Positions 7,778 to 16,460 of a stretch of 22,873 nucleotides of DNA are shown piece after piece. Each line of letters begins with the position of its first letter. Within the stretch, counting starts at the first letter, position 1. The stretch comes from DATLSM01 sp049585815 (GTDB lineage Bacteria; Actinomycetota; Thermoleophilia; Solirubrobacterales; 70-9), in contig JBAVAR010000101.1 in assembly GCA_049585815.1 (NCBI GenBank), positions 1 through 22,873 of the forward strand, in the 5' to 3' direction. Made by a program: the position numbers and the translations under genes. Under the pieces are notes generated by a model. The model searched no databases, had not been told where the DNA came from, and saw only the letters and a list, made by a program, of their open reading frames with translations.

Positions 7778-8320
7778 CTACTCGCCCTCCCGTTTCAGCG
7801 GCGTGCGCTCGATCGGCTCGGCGAGCAGCATCTCCTTGGTGAAGATCAGATCGTCGCGGTCATAATCGGCCATCTCGTAGTCGTGGCCCATCGTGATCGC
7901 GTCAAAGGGGCAGGCGACCTCGCAATAGCCGCAGAAGATGCAGCGAGAGAGGTTGATCTCATAGACCGCCGCGTAGCGCTCGCCGGCCGAGACCCGCTCG
8001 CCGGGAATGTTCTCTGCGGCGACGACGCGGATGCAGTCGGCCGGGCAGGCGGCGGCACACAGCGAGCAGCCGACACATTTCTCCAGCCCGGTGTCCTCAA
8101 ACTTGTGCAGCTTGTGGCGGCCGCGGAAGCGCGGATAAACCGACGTCTTCTCCTCCGGGTACTGGATCGTCAGCGGTCCCTCGATCAGGCGGGCGAGGGT
8201 CGTCTTCAGGCCGCGTAGGGTCTCGCCGAAGGCGCGGTAGGCGCCACCGACCCCGCCGGGCTCCGGCCCCCGCTGGACCTCCACCACGTCCTGATCTTTG
8301 AGGTAGCCGAACTCGCTCAT
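7778..8320 (-). CDS. nuoI: NADH-quinone oxidoreductase subunit I (2x[4Fe-4S] ferredoxin)
   Basis: This peripheral-arm subunit passes electrons through clusters N6a and N6b towards N2. The 180-residue protein has two ferredoxin motifs: Cys82, 85, 88 with Cys92, and Cys127, 130, 133 with Cys137. Cys96 follows the first motif, so each cluster has the usual swapped fourth ligand available. An N-terminal amphipathic region (residues 25-50) is consistent with docking on NuoH. The ATG at 8318-8320 overlaps the nuoH stop as ATGA; nuoJ follows after two bases. Length matches the long actinobacterial and alphaproteobacterial type rather than short ferredoxins. Confidence 0.96.
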   Translation of the reverse strand: MSEFGYLKDQDVVEVQRGPEPGGVGGAYRAFGETLRGLKTTLARLIEGPLTIQYPEEKTSVYPRFRGRHKLHKFEDTGLEKCVGCSLCAAACPADCIRVVAAENIPGERVSAGERYAAVYEINLSRCIFCGYCEVACPFDAITMGHDYEMADYDRDDLIFTKEMLLAEPIERTPLKREGE

Positions 8321-9318
8321 GTTGTGGTCACCAGGATCGCCGTCACCAGCACGTTGAGCGTCGCCAGCGGCAGCAGCACTTTCCAGCCGAGACTCATCAG
8401 CTGGTCGTAGCGCAGCCGCGGCAGAGTCGCCCGCACCCAGATAAAGAGGACGACCAGCGCCATCATCTTTGCCAGCATCCAGATCGGGCCCAGCCAGCCC
8501 GGGCCCGGGCCCATCCAGCCGCCGAGGAACATCGCCACGGCGACCCCCGAGACAACGAGGATCTCCATGTATTCGACCAGCAGGAAGCTGCCGAATCGCA
8601 TCCCCCCGTACTCGGTCATGAAACCCTGGACGAGTTCGGCGTCGGCCTCCGGCATGTCGAACGGGGTCCGGTTTGTCTCGGCGAAGCCGGCAAGCATGAA
8701 GATCGCGAAGCCGACGATCTGCGGCACGACGAACCAGATGTGGTTCTGGGCGCGGACGATGTCGACCAGCGAGAGTGAACCGCTCATCATGATCACGCCG
8801 AGCAGCGCCAGGCCCATCGACACCTCATAGGAGATCAGCTGCGCCGCGCCGCGCATCGCCCCGAGCAGGCTGTATTTCGAGCCCGAGGACCAGCCGCCGA
8901 GCAGCAGCCCGTAGAAGGCGATCGAGCCGACCGCGAAGAAGTAGAGGACGCCGATCGGGACGTCGATGCCGTAGAGGCCAACCCCGTCCTGCACGTCCCC
9001 CCAGGGGATGATCGCGAGGGCGAGGACGCCGGAGAGGACCGGCAGCAGCGGACCGAGGATGAACAGGGTGGGGATCGCGTTGGCTGGGCGGAAGGCCTCC
9101 TTGGAAAGCAGCTTGCCGACATCGGCAAGGGGCTGCAGGATGCCGAAGGGCCCCACCCTGTTGGGGCCATAGCGGTGCTGAAAGCGACCGATCAGCTTGC
9201 GCTCCAGCACCGTCAAGAGCGGCAGGATGCCGAAGATGACCGCGAAGATCACCAGCGACTTTACGATCATCACCCAGGTCGCTTCGACGTAGTAGGGGTC
9301 GGCGATCGGCAGCCTCAT
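8317..9318 (-). CDS. nuoH: NADH-quinone oxidoreductase subunit H
   Basis: The 333-residue ND1-type subunit forms the membrane part of the quinone chamber and the entry to the proton path. Clear family segments are LERKLIGRFQHRYGPNRVGP at 38-57, QLISYEVSMGL at 160-170 (Glu165), and AETNRTPFDMPEADAELVQG at 213-232, followed by TEYGGMRFGSFLLVEY. The buried acidic residues of the E-channel are retained. The ATG at 9316-9318 has GAGG nine bases upstream and overlaps the nuoG stop as ATGA; its own TGA overlaps the nuoI ATG. There are eight hydrophobic segments, as expected. Confidence 0.97.
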   Translation of the reverse strand: MRLPIADPYYVEATWVMIVKSLVIFAVIFGILPLLTVLERKLIGRFQHRYGPNRVGPFGILQPLADVGKLLSKEAFRPANAIPTLFILGPLLPVLSGVLALAIIPWGDVQDGVGLYGIDVPIGVLYFFAVGSIAFYGLLLGGWSSGSKYSLLGAMRGAAQLISYEVSMGLALLGVIMMSGSLSLVDIVRAQNHIWFVVPQIVGFAIFMLAGFAETNRTPFDMPEADAELVQGFMTEYGGMRFGSFLLVEYMEILVVSGVAVAMFLGGWMGPGPGWLGPIWMLAKMMALVVLFIWVRATLPRLRYDQLMSLGWKVLLPLATLNVLVTAILVTTT

Positions 9319-11795
9319 CGCCGAACCTCACTGACCTTCTCGATCTCGGCGCTCACCGGGCCGCCATTCAGCAAGACGTTGGCGTTGCCCTCGGCGGTCC
9401 CCTCGATCAGGAAAAAGGCGCCCTCCGGCATCCGCTCGCGGACCATCACCCGGGCGCGGACGCTGGCGCCATTCGCCCTGACGCTGACCTCATCGCCCTG
9501 CCTCAGGCCGAGGCGCTCGGCATCTGCGGGGGAGAGCTCCGCCCGCTGGGTCGGCGCCAGGAAGTGGAGCGGTGGATTTAGCTCGGTGATCGGGCCTGCC
9601 CACAGGTCCCGGTAGGTGCCGAGGAACAACGGGGCGGACCCCGAAACTTCGTGGGCATCCGCAGCTTGCTGCTCGGAGGGGCCCTCCCCATGGCGCGCCG
9701 AGGTCCCGGCGAGGGGTGCGGCAGCGGCGGTCGGTGCCGTCTCGGCGATTGGGAAGGAAGCAGCCGAAGGGTGGTCCTGCCAGCGGATGCCCCGTCCGCC
9801 TATCTCGGAGTCGGTGATCGTGGCGTAGAAGGGAACTGCCGCGGTCATCGCCGCGAAGGCCGAGGGTTGGGAGGCGAGCCCGTGATCCTGGCCCAACGCC
9901 GCGGAGAGCTCGGCCAAGACGGTGAGGTTGGAGAGGACCTCACCCGGAGGGGGAGCGCTGGGCCGGACCCGCTGCAGGCGGCCGTCGGGGTGGGTGAGGG
10001 TGCCGTCTTTCTCGGCGTGGGTCTCGAGCGGAAAGACGATGTCGGCCCTGGCGCTCGTCTCGTTTTCGAACATCGAGAAGGCAACGACGAAATCTGCAGC
10101 GCCGATCGCGGCCGCCCAGGCGTTGCTGTCGGGGAAGTCGCGGATTGGGTCAACGCCAAAGAGAAGCAGGGACTTCAGCTCCCCCGACTCAAGGCCGGCG
10201 CGGATCTCCTCGGTATTCCTCCCCACGGTGCTCGCGCCGAGACCCGGGCCGGCGTCGGGGAGGCAGCCTGCCTCGCGCAGGCCGCGGGCGTTGCTCACCT
10301 CGGGTATCTCGAGCAGGCCCGATCCGTCCCGCGCGGCGAGGTCGAGTGCCGAGGCGAGGTCGAGCAGGCCCCGCGCCGCTCCCTCACGGGCGATCCGGTC
10401 CCCCCAGATGATCACGACCCGCTCCGCCTTGCGCAGTGTCTCGGCCAGCTCGGAGACCTCGTCGTCCTCGTTGTGGGGGCGCCTCAAGCTTGAGGCCAGC
10501 TCGGAGAGGAAGCGGGCCCCGCCGCCAGGGGAATAGCGGCTAACCGCCTCGGCGCCGCCGTCGAGAGCGGTCGGGCGGTCGGTGGCGACGGCGAGCCTGG
10601 CGCCATTGCGGCGGATCGCCTTGCGTATGCGGAGATCGAGGATCGGCGAGCTGTGGAGAGGATCGGTGCCGAGCAGGAGGATCGCCTCGGCGTCGTCGAT
10701 GTCCCGCACGCGGGCGGAGAGGTTCGGCTGGAAGAGCTCCACCAGCGCCTCGCGGGAGGGCCCGCGGGCCGGCCGTGACTCGATGTGAGCTGAGCCCAGC
10801 GCCTCGCGCAGAAGTCGCTGGAGCAGGTAGCCCTCCTCGTTGGAGGCGTCGCCGACGAGCGCCGCGCTCGCGCCCCCGCCGGCTGCCAGCCCCCTGGCCG
10901 CAGCTGCGATCGCACCCTTCCAATCGGTCGCGGCACCACCTTTTAGCTGCGGCCCCTCGATTCGCCTCGCGGCCCCGAACATCTCAAATCCGTAGCGGCC
11001 GCGGTCACATAGCCAACCGTCGTCCACCTCGGCGTTGTCGCGGCCCAGCACCCGTTTGACCTGCTCGTCGCGTACGGTGAAACTGACGTTGCACTGGCTC
11101 GGGCAAAGCGTGCAGACAGAGCCCGCCTGCTCGATGTCCCAGGGCCGTGCCCGGAAGCGGTAGGTGTAACTGGTCAGGGCTCCGACCGGGCACAGCTCGG
11201 TGATGTTGCCGTGGAAGGGGGCGACGTAGGGGCGGTCGTCGAAGGTGCCGACGAAGGAGCGGTCCCCGCGCTCCAGGAGCTGGAGTTGGGCGTCCTCGGC
11301 AACCTCCTGGCTGAACCGCACGCAGCGGTAGCAAAGGATGCAGCGCTCGCGGTCGATCGCGACCAGCGGCGAGAGCTCGACCGGCTTTTGGAAGTGGCGC
11401 TTGGGGTCGGTGAAGCGACTCCTGCCGGGTCCCCAGCCAATCGAGATGTCCTGCAGAGGGCACTCGCCGCCCTTGTCGCAGATGGGACAGTCGAGCGGGT
11501 GGTTGACGAGCAGGAACTCGACCACGGCGCTCTGTGCGTGCTTGACCTGGTCGGTCATCGTGTGGACGACCATCCCGTCGCGAACCGGGGTCGAGCAGGA
11601 GGTCTGCAGTTTTGGCATCCCCTCGATCTCGACCAGGCACATCCGGCAGGCGCCGACCGGGTCGCCGAGCTTTGGCTCATAACAGAAGACCGGGATCTCG
11701 ACATCGCCGCGCCTGGCCGCGTCGTGGAGCATCTCGCCCTCGCTCGCTATGACCTCGCGCCCGTCGATGATCAGCGTGACCTCTTTGCCGCTCAA
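9315..11795 (-). CDS. nuoG: NADH-quinone oxidoreductase subunit G
   Basis: The 826-residue large Fe-S subunit is in the NADH dehydrogenase module. Ligands in order are a [2Fe-2S] ferredoxin domain (Cys38, 50, 53, 67); the His-ligated [4Fe-4S] site (His99, Cys103, 106, 112); a second [4Fe-4S] (Cys152, 155, 158, 202); and the extra N7-type site (Cys228, 231, 235, 263). A catalytically inactive molybdopterin oxidoreductase-like domain follows, then an Ala/Pro/Glu-rich linker (about 684-716) and a C-terminal molybdopterin-dinucleotide-binding-like barrel (about 735-815). The start is TTG at 11793-11795, forming a TTGA overlap with the nuoF stop; the ferredoxin domain begins directly at KEVTLIIDGREV, so no downstream start fits. 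Confidence 0.95.
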   Translation of the reverse strand: MSGKEVTLIIDGREVIASEGEMLHDAARRGDVEIPVFCYEPKLGDPVGACRMCLVEIEGMPKLQTSCSTPVRDGMVVHTMTDQVKHAQSAVVEFLLVNHPLDCPICDKGGECPLQDISIGWGPGRSRFTDPKRHFQKPVELSPLVAIDRERCILCYRCVRFSQEVAEDAQLQLLERGDRSFVGTFDDRPYVAPFHGNITELCPVGALTSYTYRFRARPWDIEQAGSVCTLCPSQCNVSFTVRDEQVKRVLGRDNAEVDDGWLCDRGRYGFEMFGAARRIEGPQLKGGAATDWKGAIAAAARGLAAGGGASAALVGDASNEEGYLLQRLLREALGSAHIESRPARGPSREALVELFQPNLSARVRDIDDAEAILLLGTDPLHSSPILDLRIRKAIRRNGARLAVATDRPTALDGGAEAVSRYSPGGGARFLSELASSLRRPHNEDDEVSELAETLRKAERVVIIWGDRIAREGAARGLLDLASALDLAARDGSGLLEIPEVSNARGLREAGCLPDAGPGLGASTVGRNTEEIRAGLESGELKSLLLFGVDPIRDFPDSNAWAAAIGAADFVVAFSMFENETSARADIVFPLETHAEKDGTLTHPDGRLQRVRPSAPPPGEVLSNLTVLAELSAALGQDHGLASQPSAFAAMTAAVPFYATITDSEIGGRGIRWQDHPSAASFPIAETAPTAAAAPLAGTSARHGEGPSEQQAADAHEVSGSAPLFLGTYRDLWAGPITELNPPLHFLAPTQRAELSPADAERLGLRQGDEVSVRANGASVRARVMVRERMPEGAFFLIEGTAEGNANVLLNGGPVSAEIEKVSEVRR

Positions 11796-13066
11796 GCTGC
11801 CACCGCCTCGGCCTGCCCGGCCGCGATGACGGCCTCAAACTCGCCTCTGAACTTCTTCACCATTGCCCCAACCGGCATCGCCATCGAGTCGCCGAGCACG
11901 CAGAGGCAGTGGCCGATGATGTTCTCCTGGACCGAGGCGACGATGTCGAGATCCATCGGCGTCGCCTGGCCGCGGACCACCCGCTCCAGCATCTTCACCG
12001 TCCAGTTGGTCCCCTCGCGGCACGGTGTGCACTTGCCGCAGGACTCGTGGTGATAAAAGCGCGCTGTTCGCAGCGCCATGAGCGGGATCGAGACGGTGTC
12101 GTCGGCGACGATGATCGAGCCCGAGCCCAGCATCGAGCCGGCCTCCGCCATCGCCTCGAAGCTGTAGGGCAGATCGAGGCCCTCTGCGGCGCTGAGAACC
12201 GGTGATGAGGAGCCGCCCGGGTAGAAAGCCTTCACCTCTCGGCCCTCCTGCGGGCCGCCCGCTAGGTCAAAGATCAGCTCGCGGGTGGGCACCCCCAGCT
12301 CCACCTCGTAGTTGCCGGGCCGCCGCACGCAGCCGGAGACCGAGACCACCTTGGTGCCCGGCGACTGCTCGGTGCCAAAACCGCGGAACCACTGCGCTCC
12401 GTTGGCGATGATCCCCGGCACGTTGGAGAGCGTCTCCACGTTGTTGATCAGGGTCGGCCCGCCGTAGAGGCCCTGGACCGCGGGAAAGGGGGGCTTCAGC
12501 CGTGGGTTGCCGCGCTTTCCCTCGAGGGCGTCGAGCAGGGCGGTCTCCTCGCCGCAGATATAGGCACCGGCGCCGCGGTGGACAACCAGCTCCAGGGTGC
12601 GGTGCGAGCCGAGGATGTCCTCTCCCAGGTAGCCCGCCCGATAAGCCTCGGCGACCGCGGCCTCGAGGATGTCCGCCTGCTGGTCGTACTCGCCGCGGAT
12701 GAAGATGAAGGCGCGTCCGGCGTCGGCGGCGAGGGCGGCGATCGCGATCCCCTCGATCAGCTGGTGCGGGTTGCGCTGCATCAACTCGCGGTCCTTGAAG
12801 GCGCCCGGCTCGGACTCGTCGGCGTTACAGCAGAGGTACTTGTCCATCTCCCCGCGGGGCAGGAATGAGGCCTTTTTTCCCATCGAGAAGCCGGCTCCAC
12901 CGCGACCGCGCAGGCCCGAGTCCTCCAGCTCCCCCAGCACCTGGTCGGCCTCCATCTCCCGGTAGGCCTTCTCCAGGGTCGAGTAGCCATCGTATTTCCT
13001 GTAGCCGGCGAGGGTGCGCAGCTCGGGATCTTCAGCGTGCTTGAGCAGCACCCGGGTCTCAGGCAT
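11792..13066 (-). CDS. nuoF: NADH-quinone oxidoreductase subunit F (FMN/NADH-binding)
   Basis: This is the NADH-oxidising flavoprotein of complex I, 424 residues. The frame is open 17 codons further upstream to 13117, but that part lies inside nuoE and is Arg/Trp-rich. The ATG at 13064-13066 (MPETRVLL) follows a G-run Shine-Dalgarno and overlaps the nuoE stop by eight bases. Seen in order are the glycine-rich LRGRGGAGFSMGKK at 52-65 (FMN/NADH site), the GAYICGEETALLDALEGKRG segment at 167-186, and the N3 [4Fe-4S] ligands Cys343, 346, 349 in ESCGKCTPCREG with Cys389 as fourth. Length and motif order match the family. Confidence 0.96.
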   Translation of the reverse strand: MPETRVLLKHAEDPELRTLAGYRKYDGYSTLEKAYREMEADQVLGELEDSGLRGRGGAGFSMGKKASFLPRGEMDKYLCCNADESEPGAFKDRELMQRNPHQLIEGIAIAALAADAGRAFIFIRGEYDQQADILEAAVAEAYRAGYLGEDILGSHRTLELVVHRGAGAYICGEETALLDALEGKRGNPRLKPPFPAVQGLYGGPTLINNVETLSNVPGIIANGAQWFRGFGTEQSPGTKVVSVSGCVRRPGNYEVELGVPTRELIFDLAGGPQEGREVKAFYPGGSSSPVLSAAEGLDLPYSFEAMAEAGSMLGSGSIIVADDTVSIPLMALRTARFYHHESCGKCTPCREGTNWTVKMLERVVRGQATPMDLDIVASVQENIIGHCLCVLGDSMAMPVGAMVKKFRGEFEAVIAAGQAEAVAA

Positions 13067-13652
13067 CGGGTCCCCCCGCCAGCCCCCGCTTGTCCAGCGC
13101 CTTCTCCGGCAGCACATCGGCGCCGCTTCGCAGCTGCTCGATCGCGAGGATGACCTCCGCCGGCTCCAGCGGCCCGAAATAACGCTCGTCGATGGAGGCC
13201 ATCGGTGCTATGTCGCAGGCCCCGAGGCACTCAAACCCGGTGACGAATACATCCTCACCCTCAGCGGCGAGCGTGAAGGCATCGAGCAACCCATCGCCCC
13301 CCCGCATCCAGCAGCTGATGTTCGTGCAGACGGCGACCTTGTGGGTGGCGACCGGCTCCGTGTGCAGCAGGTCATAGAAGCTGGCAACGGACGCAAGGTA
13401 GGCGGGCGTCACCCGCATCACCGCCGCAGCCTGGCGAATTCCCTCCGGAGTGCACCACCCATACCGCCTCTGCACGGCCCACAGTGCGGGGATCGAGGCA
13501 GAGTGCCGGTCGGGGTAGCGCGAGATCAGGGTCTCGATGTGCTCCCGAAGCTCGGGCGGGCAGTCGACTTCGTGAAGCTCGGGAACGCCCTCCGGCGGCC
13601 GATCGGGGACGCGCCCCTCGGTGAGAGCCGGATCGAGCGGCAGGTGGTTCAT
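13059..13652 (-). CDS. nuoE: NADH-quinone oxidoreductase subunit E ([2Fe-2S], thioredoxin-like)
   Basis: The 197-residue partner of NuoF carries cluster N1a. A helical N-terminal domain (about 30-98, with the typical ALWAVQRRYGWCTPEGI run) leads to a thioredoxin-like domain with ligands Cys109 and Cys114 in VCTNISC and Cys142 and Cys146 in FECLGAC. About 30 extra residues precede the first family segment. The ATG at 13650-13652 overlaps the nuoD stop as ATGA, and the TGA overlaps the nuoF start by eight bases, favouring matched synthesis of E and F. Confidence 0.95.
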   Translation of the reverse strand: MNHLPLDPALTEGRVPDRPPEGVPELHEVDCPPELREHIETLISRYPDRHSASIPALWAVQRRYGWCTPEGIRQAAAVMRVTPAYLASVASFYDLLHTEPVATHKVAVCTNISCWMRGGDGLLDAFTLAAEGEDVFVTGFECLGACDIAPMASIDERYFGPLEPAEVILAIEQLRSGADVLPEKALDKRGLAGGPDA

Positions 13653-14842
13653 CGATCGACGCCGCCCAGGATCGGGTCCAGCATCCCCAGCGAGGCGATC
13701 ATGTCGGCGATGTATCCACCGACGGACATGTCCCGGAACGCCTGGAGGTTGACGAAGGATGGGTCGCGGAAGTGCACCCGCGCCGGCTTTGCCGAGCCGT
13801 CGGCGAGCACGAAACAGCCCAGCTCCCCGCGTGGGGACTCGATTGAGTAGTAGGCCTCGCCGGGTCCCACTCGGTAGCCCTCGGTGACCAACTTGAAGTG
13901 GTGAATCAACGACTCCATCGAGACGGGCAGCTCCGAGCGCGGTGGCAGCACGTACTTGCGGTCGTCGGCGATATGGGGCCCTTCGGGCAGCCCATCGAGC
14001 GCCTGCTCGATGATCCGCACCGACTCGACCATCTCCGCAAGCCGCACCCGGTAGCGGTCATATCCGTCACCTACCGTGCCCACCGGGATCCTGAAGTCCA
14101 TCTCCGGGTAGGCGAGATAATCGAAGGCCTTGCGCAGGTCCCAGGGCTCGCCGGCGGCGCGCAGCAGCGGCCCGGTGACGCCCAGCTCAAGCAGCCGCTC
14201 CCGCGAGACGATCCCGACCCCCTTGGTTCGCGAGAGGAAGATCTCGTTGCGATCCAGCAGCGCCTCATACTGCCCGACCCGAACCGGCATCTCGGCGATG
14301 AACTCGCGCAGCTTCGCCTCGAAGCCGAGCGGTATGTCCTCGATCACGCCGCCGACCTGGAAGTAGCGGGTGTGCATCCGCTGCCCGGTTGCCATTTCGA
14401 ACAGGTCGAGGATCCTGTCGCGCTCGCGGAAGCAGTACCAAAGCATTGAGATCGCGCCGAGGTCAAGCGCCGTCGTCCCCAACCAGACCAGGTGGGAGTG
14501 AATCCGGTTCAGCTCGAGGAAGAGCGTGCGCAGGTATCTCGCCCGCGGCGGGATCTCCAGCTCGACCAGCCGCTCGACCGCGCCGCAGAAGGCCTCCATC
14601 TGGAAGAAGTAGGAGACGTAGTCCATCCGCTCGACAAAGGGGATGACCTTCCAGTAGCTCTTGTCCTCACAGGACTTTTCGATCCCGGTGTGGACGTAGC
14701 CGATCACCGGCTTCACCTCTCGCACCACCTCGCCTTCGAGCTCGACGATCAGCCGCAGCACTCCGTGCGTTGCGGGATGGTGGGGCCCGATGTTCACCGT
14801 CATCACCTCGGTGGTGATCTCGTCGCCGAGGAGCTCAACCAT
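13649..14842 (-). CDS. nuoD: NADH-quinone oxidoreductase subunit D (49-kDa type)
   Basis: This 397-residue subunit forms the quinone-binding pocket with NuoB and NuoH. The N-terminal NIGPHHPATHGVLR (17-30) contains the conserved quinone-pocket His (His26), and the matching Tyr is Tyr75 in ERMDYVSYF. The hydrogenase-like fold is seen in LELNRIHSHLVWLGTTALDLGA and in SIESPRGELGCFVLADGS near the C-terminus; the end, GGYIADMIASLGMLDPILGGVDR, is typical. It is separate from NuoC rather than fused as in E. coli. The ATG at 14840-14842 overlaps the nuoC stop by eight bases; its own TGA overlaps the nuoE ATG. Confidence 0.97.
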   Translation of the reverse strand: MVELLGDEITTEVMTVNIGPHHPATHGVLRLIVELEGEVVREVKPVIGYVHTGIEKSCEDKSYWKVIPFVERMDYVSYFFQMEAFCGAVERLVELEIPPRARYLRTLFLELNRIHSHLVWLGTTALDLGAISMLWYCFRERDRILDLFEMATGQRMHTRYFQVGGVIEDIPLGFEAKLREFIAEMPVRVGQYEALLDRNEIFLSRTKGVGIVSRERLLELGVTGPLLRAAGEPWDLRKAFDYLAYPEMDFRIPVGTVGDGYDRYRVRLAEMVESVRIIEQALDGLPEGPHIADDRKYVLPPRSELPVSMESLIHHFKLVTEGYRVGPGEAYYSIESPRGELGCFVLADGSAKPARVHFRDPSFVNLQAFRDMSVGGYIADMIASLGMLDPILGGVDR

Positions 14843-15365
14843 TTGCGTGTTCGTTGTAGGTGAAGGTCACCGGCTCGCCACCGATGGGAAAATCGCGACG
14901 CTGGGGCCATCCGACGTAATCGTCGGGCAGGAGGATTCGGGTCAGGTCCGGGTGCCCGCGGAACACAATCCCGAAAAAATCGAACACCTCCCTCTCTTGG
15001 AACTCAGCAGTGGCAAAGAGCTCTACGCAGGAGTCGATCTCGGGCAGTTCCCCACCCTCCTGAGTGAGCGCCGGGTCGGCAAGCATCGCCTTCACCCTCA
15101 GCCGCTCGACCCTGTCGCGATTTAGCAACTCGTAATGGATTCCAAAGCGTGGCTGGGCCGGGAGGTAGTCCGCGGCATGGAGGGAGGACAGGAAGCCGTA
15201 ATCCTGGCCGGGCGCCTCGCGCAGCCAGCGCAGAACCTCGAGTACCTGTCCGGGGTCAACGACCAGGCTCGCCTGCCCGTGGTCGAAGCTGGTGGCGAGG
15301 ACGGCGCCGGGGTGGTCCTCTTCGATCTCCCCCCGGATCAGCTCGAGCCCGGGGGCGTCAGGCAC
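14835..15365 (-). CDS. nuoC: NADH-quinone oxidoreductase subunit C (30-kDa type)
   Basis: This 176-residue scaffold subunit of the hydrophilic arm carries no cofactor. The family signature is FQEREVFDFFGIVFRGHPDL at 122-141, followed by RILLPDDYVGWPQRRDFP (143-160). The start is the GTG at 15363-15365, lying eight bases inside the end of nuoB in the shared stretch GTGCCTGA. Its TGA overlaps nuoD by eight bases in the same way. The short form without NuoD fusion fits actinobacterial operons. Confidence 0.95.
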   Translation of the reverse strand: MPDAPGLELIRGEIEEDHPGAVLATSFDHGQASLVVDPGQVLEVLRWLREAPGQDYGFLSSLHAADYLPAQPRFGIHYELLNRDRVERLRVKAMLADPALTQEGGELPEIDSCVELFATAEFQEREVFDFFGIVFRGHPDLTRILLPDDYVGWPQRRDFPIGGEPVTFTYNEHANG

Positions 15366-16005
15366 GGATCAGCTCCCTGGCCACCTCATAGGCCGCTGCC
15401 TCCTCGGGGCTCGGGGCGCTGCGCGGTCCACCCCGCGCCCACTCCTCGCTACCGACCGCGTTGTAGCGCTGGCGCCAGCCCGGATCGGGATTGCCCTGGA
15501 TCTTGCGCTGGAGCTTGGTGAAGCCGTAGAGGACCGCCTCCGGCCGTGGCGGGCAGCCGGGGATGTGGAGGTCGATGGGCATGAACTTGTCCGCCCCTTG
15601 GACCACCGCGTAGTTGGCGAACATCCCGCCGCTGGAGGAGCAGGCCCCCATCGAGATCGCCCACTTCGGCTCCAGCATCTGGTCGTAGAGGCGCCGAACA
15701 ACCGGTGCCATCTTGATCGATACCCGGCCCGAGAGAATGATGAAGTCGGCCTGGCGGGGGGAGGCCCGCAGCGCCTCGGCGCCGAAACGGGCGAGGTCAT
15801 AGCGCGCCGTCACGATCGAGATCGGCGCCTCGATCGCGCAGCAGGCGAGGCCAAAGGTGAGCGGGAACATCGAGTTAGCCCGCGACCAATTGAGCATCTT
15901 GTCGAAGTTGGTCATCACGACCCTCTGCTCGACGTGGCGCTCCAGCTCCTCGCCCTCGAGGTCTCCGCGCAGCATGTCGCGCGAGCGCAGCTGCCGCGAG
16001 CGCAT
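15358..16005 (-). CDS. nuoB: NADH-quinone oxidoreductase subunit B (N2 cluster)
   Basis: NuoB holds the terminal [4Fe-4S] cluster N2, which reduces quinone. Ligands counted from the chosen start are the tandem Cys55-Cys56 in FGLACCAIE, Cys122 in MGACSSSGG, and Cys151 in PGCPPRPE. The ATG at 16003-16005 gives 215 residues and lies 11 bases after the nuoA stop, with GGAGG at 16020-16024 some 14 bases upstream. The same frame extends to a TTG at 16024-16026, which would add seven residues and overlap nuoA; since nuoG also starts with TTG, this cannot be excluded. The C-terminal 40 residues are charged and poorly conserved. Confidence 0.95.
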   Translation of the reverse strand: MRSRQLRSRDMLRGDLEGEELERHVEQRVVMTNFDKMLNWSRANSMFPLTFGLACCAIEAPISIVTARYDLARFGAEALRASPRQADFIILSGRVSIKMAPVVRRLYDQMLEPKWAISMGACSSSGGMFANYAVVQGADKFMPIDLHIPGCPPRPEAVLYGFTKLQRKIQGNPDPGWRQRYNAVGSEEWARGGPRSAPSPEEAAAYEVARELIRA

Positions 16006-16016
16006 CGTCTGGCGTT

Positions 16017-16394
16017 CTACCTCCAATCCAGTGCCCCCTTGCGCCAGACGTAGACGAAGGCGACCATCAAGAGCACCACGAAGGTGATCAGCTCGCCGAG
16101 CACGAAGACGCTGTCGGCGCCCTTCAGGATCACCCCGACCGGGTAGAGGAAGACGACCTCGATATCGAAGAGGATGAAGAGCATCGCGATCAGGTAGAAG
16201 CTGACGCCGAAGCGGAAGCCACGCACGGCCTCGACCGGGATGCCCGACTCATACGGCTCTGCCTGGCGGCGGCTCGCTGCGGTCGGCCGCCGCGGACGGC
16301 GGGGGCCGATCACGTGATTGAGCATCGCGAAGGCCGTGCCCACGAGGAGGCCGAGACCGGCGAAGACGAGAATCGGGAGGTAGCTCTTCAGCAC
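16017..16394 (-). CDS. nuoA: NADH-quinone oxidoreductase subunit A
   Basis: The first gene of the operon encodes a 125-residue membrane subunit (ND3 equivalent) with three helices (about 5-27, 65-87 and 96-117). It carries the YESGIP loop (48-53) that is exposed near the quinone site, and the acidic pair Asp77/Glu79 in LFILFDIEVVFLYP. The frame stays open to a GTG at 16481, but the extra 29 residues are polar, and the upstream GTG lies inside the predicted promoter. The GTG at 16392-16394 (VLKSYLPILVF) gives the usual family length, though no strong Shine-Dalgarno precedes it. Confidence 0.92.
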   Translation of the reverse strand: MLKSYLPILVFAGLGLLVGTAFAMLNHVIGPRRPRRPTAASRRQAEPYESGIPVEAVRGFRFGVSFYLIAMLFILFDIEVVFLYPVGVILKGADSVFVLGELITFVVLLMVAFVYVWRKGALDWR

Positions 16395-16460
16395 TTGAAT
16401 CTGGTTGGACCGGGCGGTTTGCGCGGCGCTCTCGCCGCGTCCCCACCGCCCGCAGCCGCT

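Noticed and set aside
11211..13850. Two plus-strand open frames of about 280 residues opposite nuoD-nuoG
   Set aside because: They cover the coding regions of nuo genes with intact Fe-S and FMN motifs; no domain is seen and composition is that of shadow frames.
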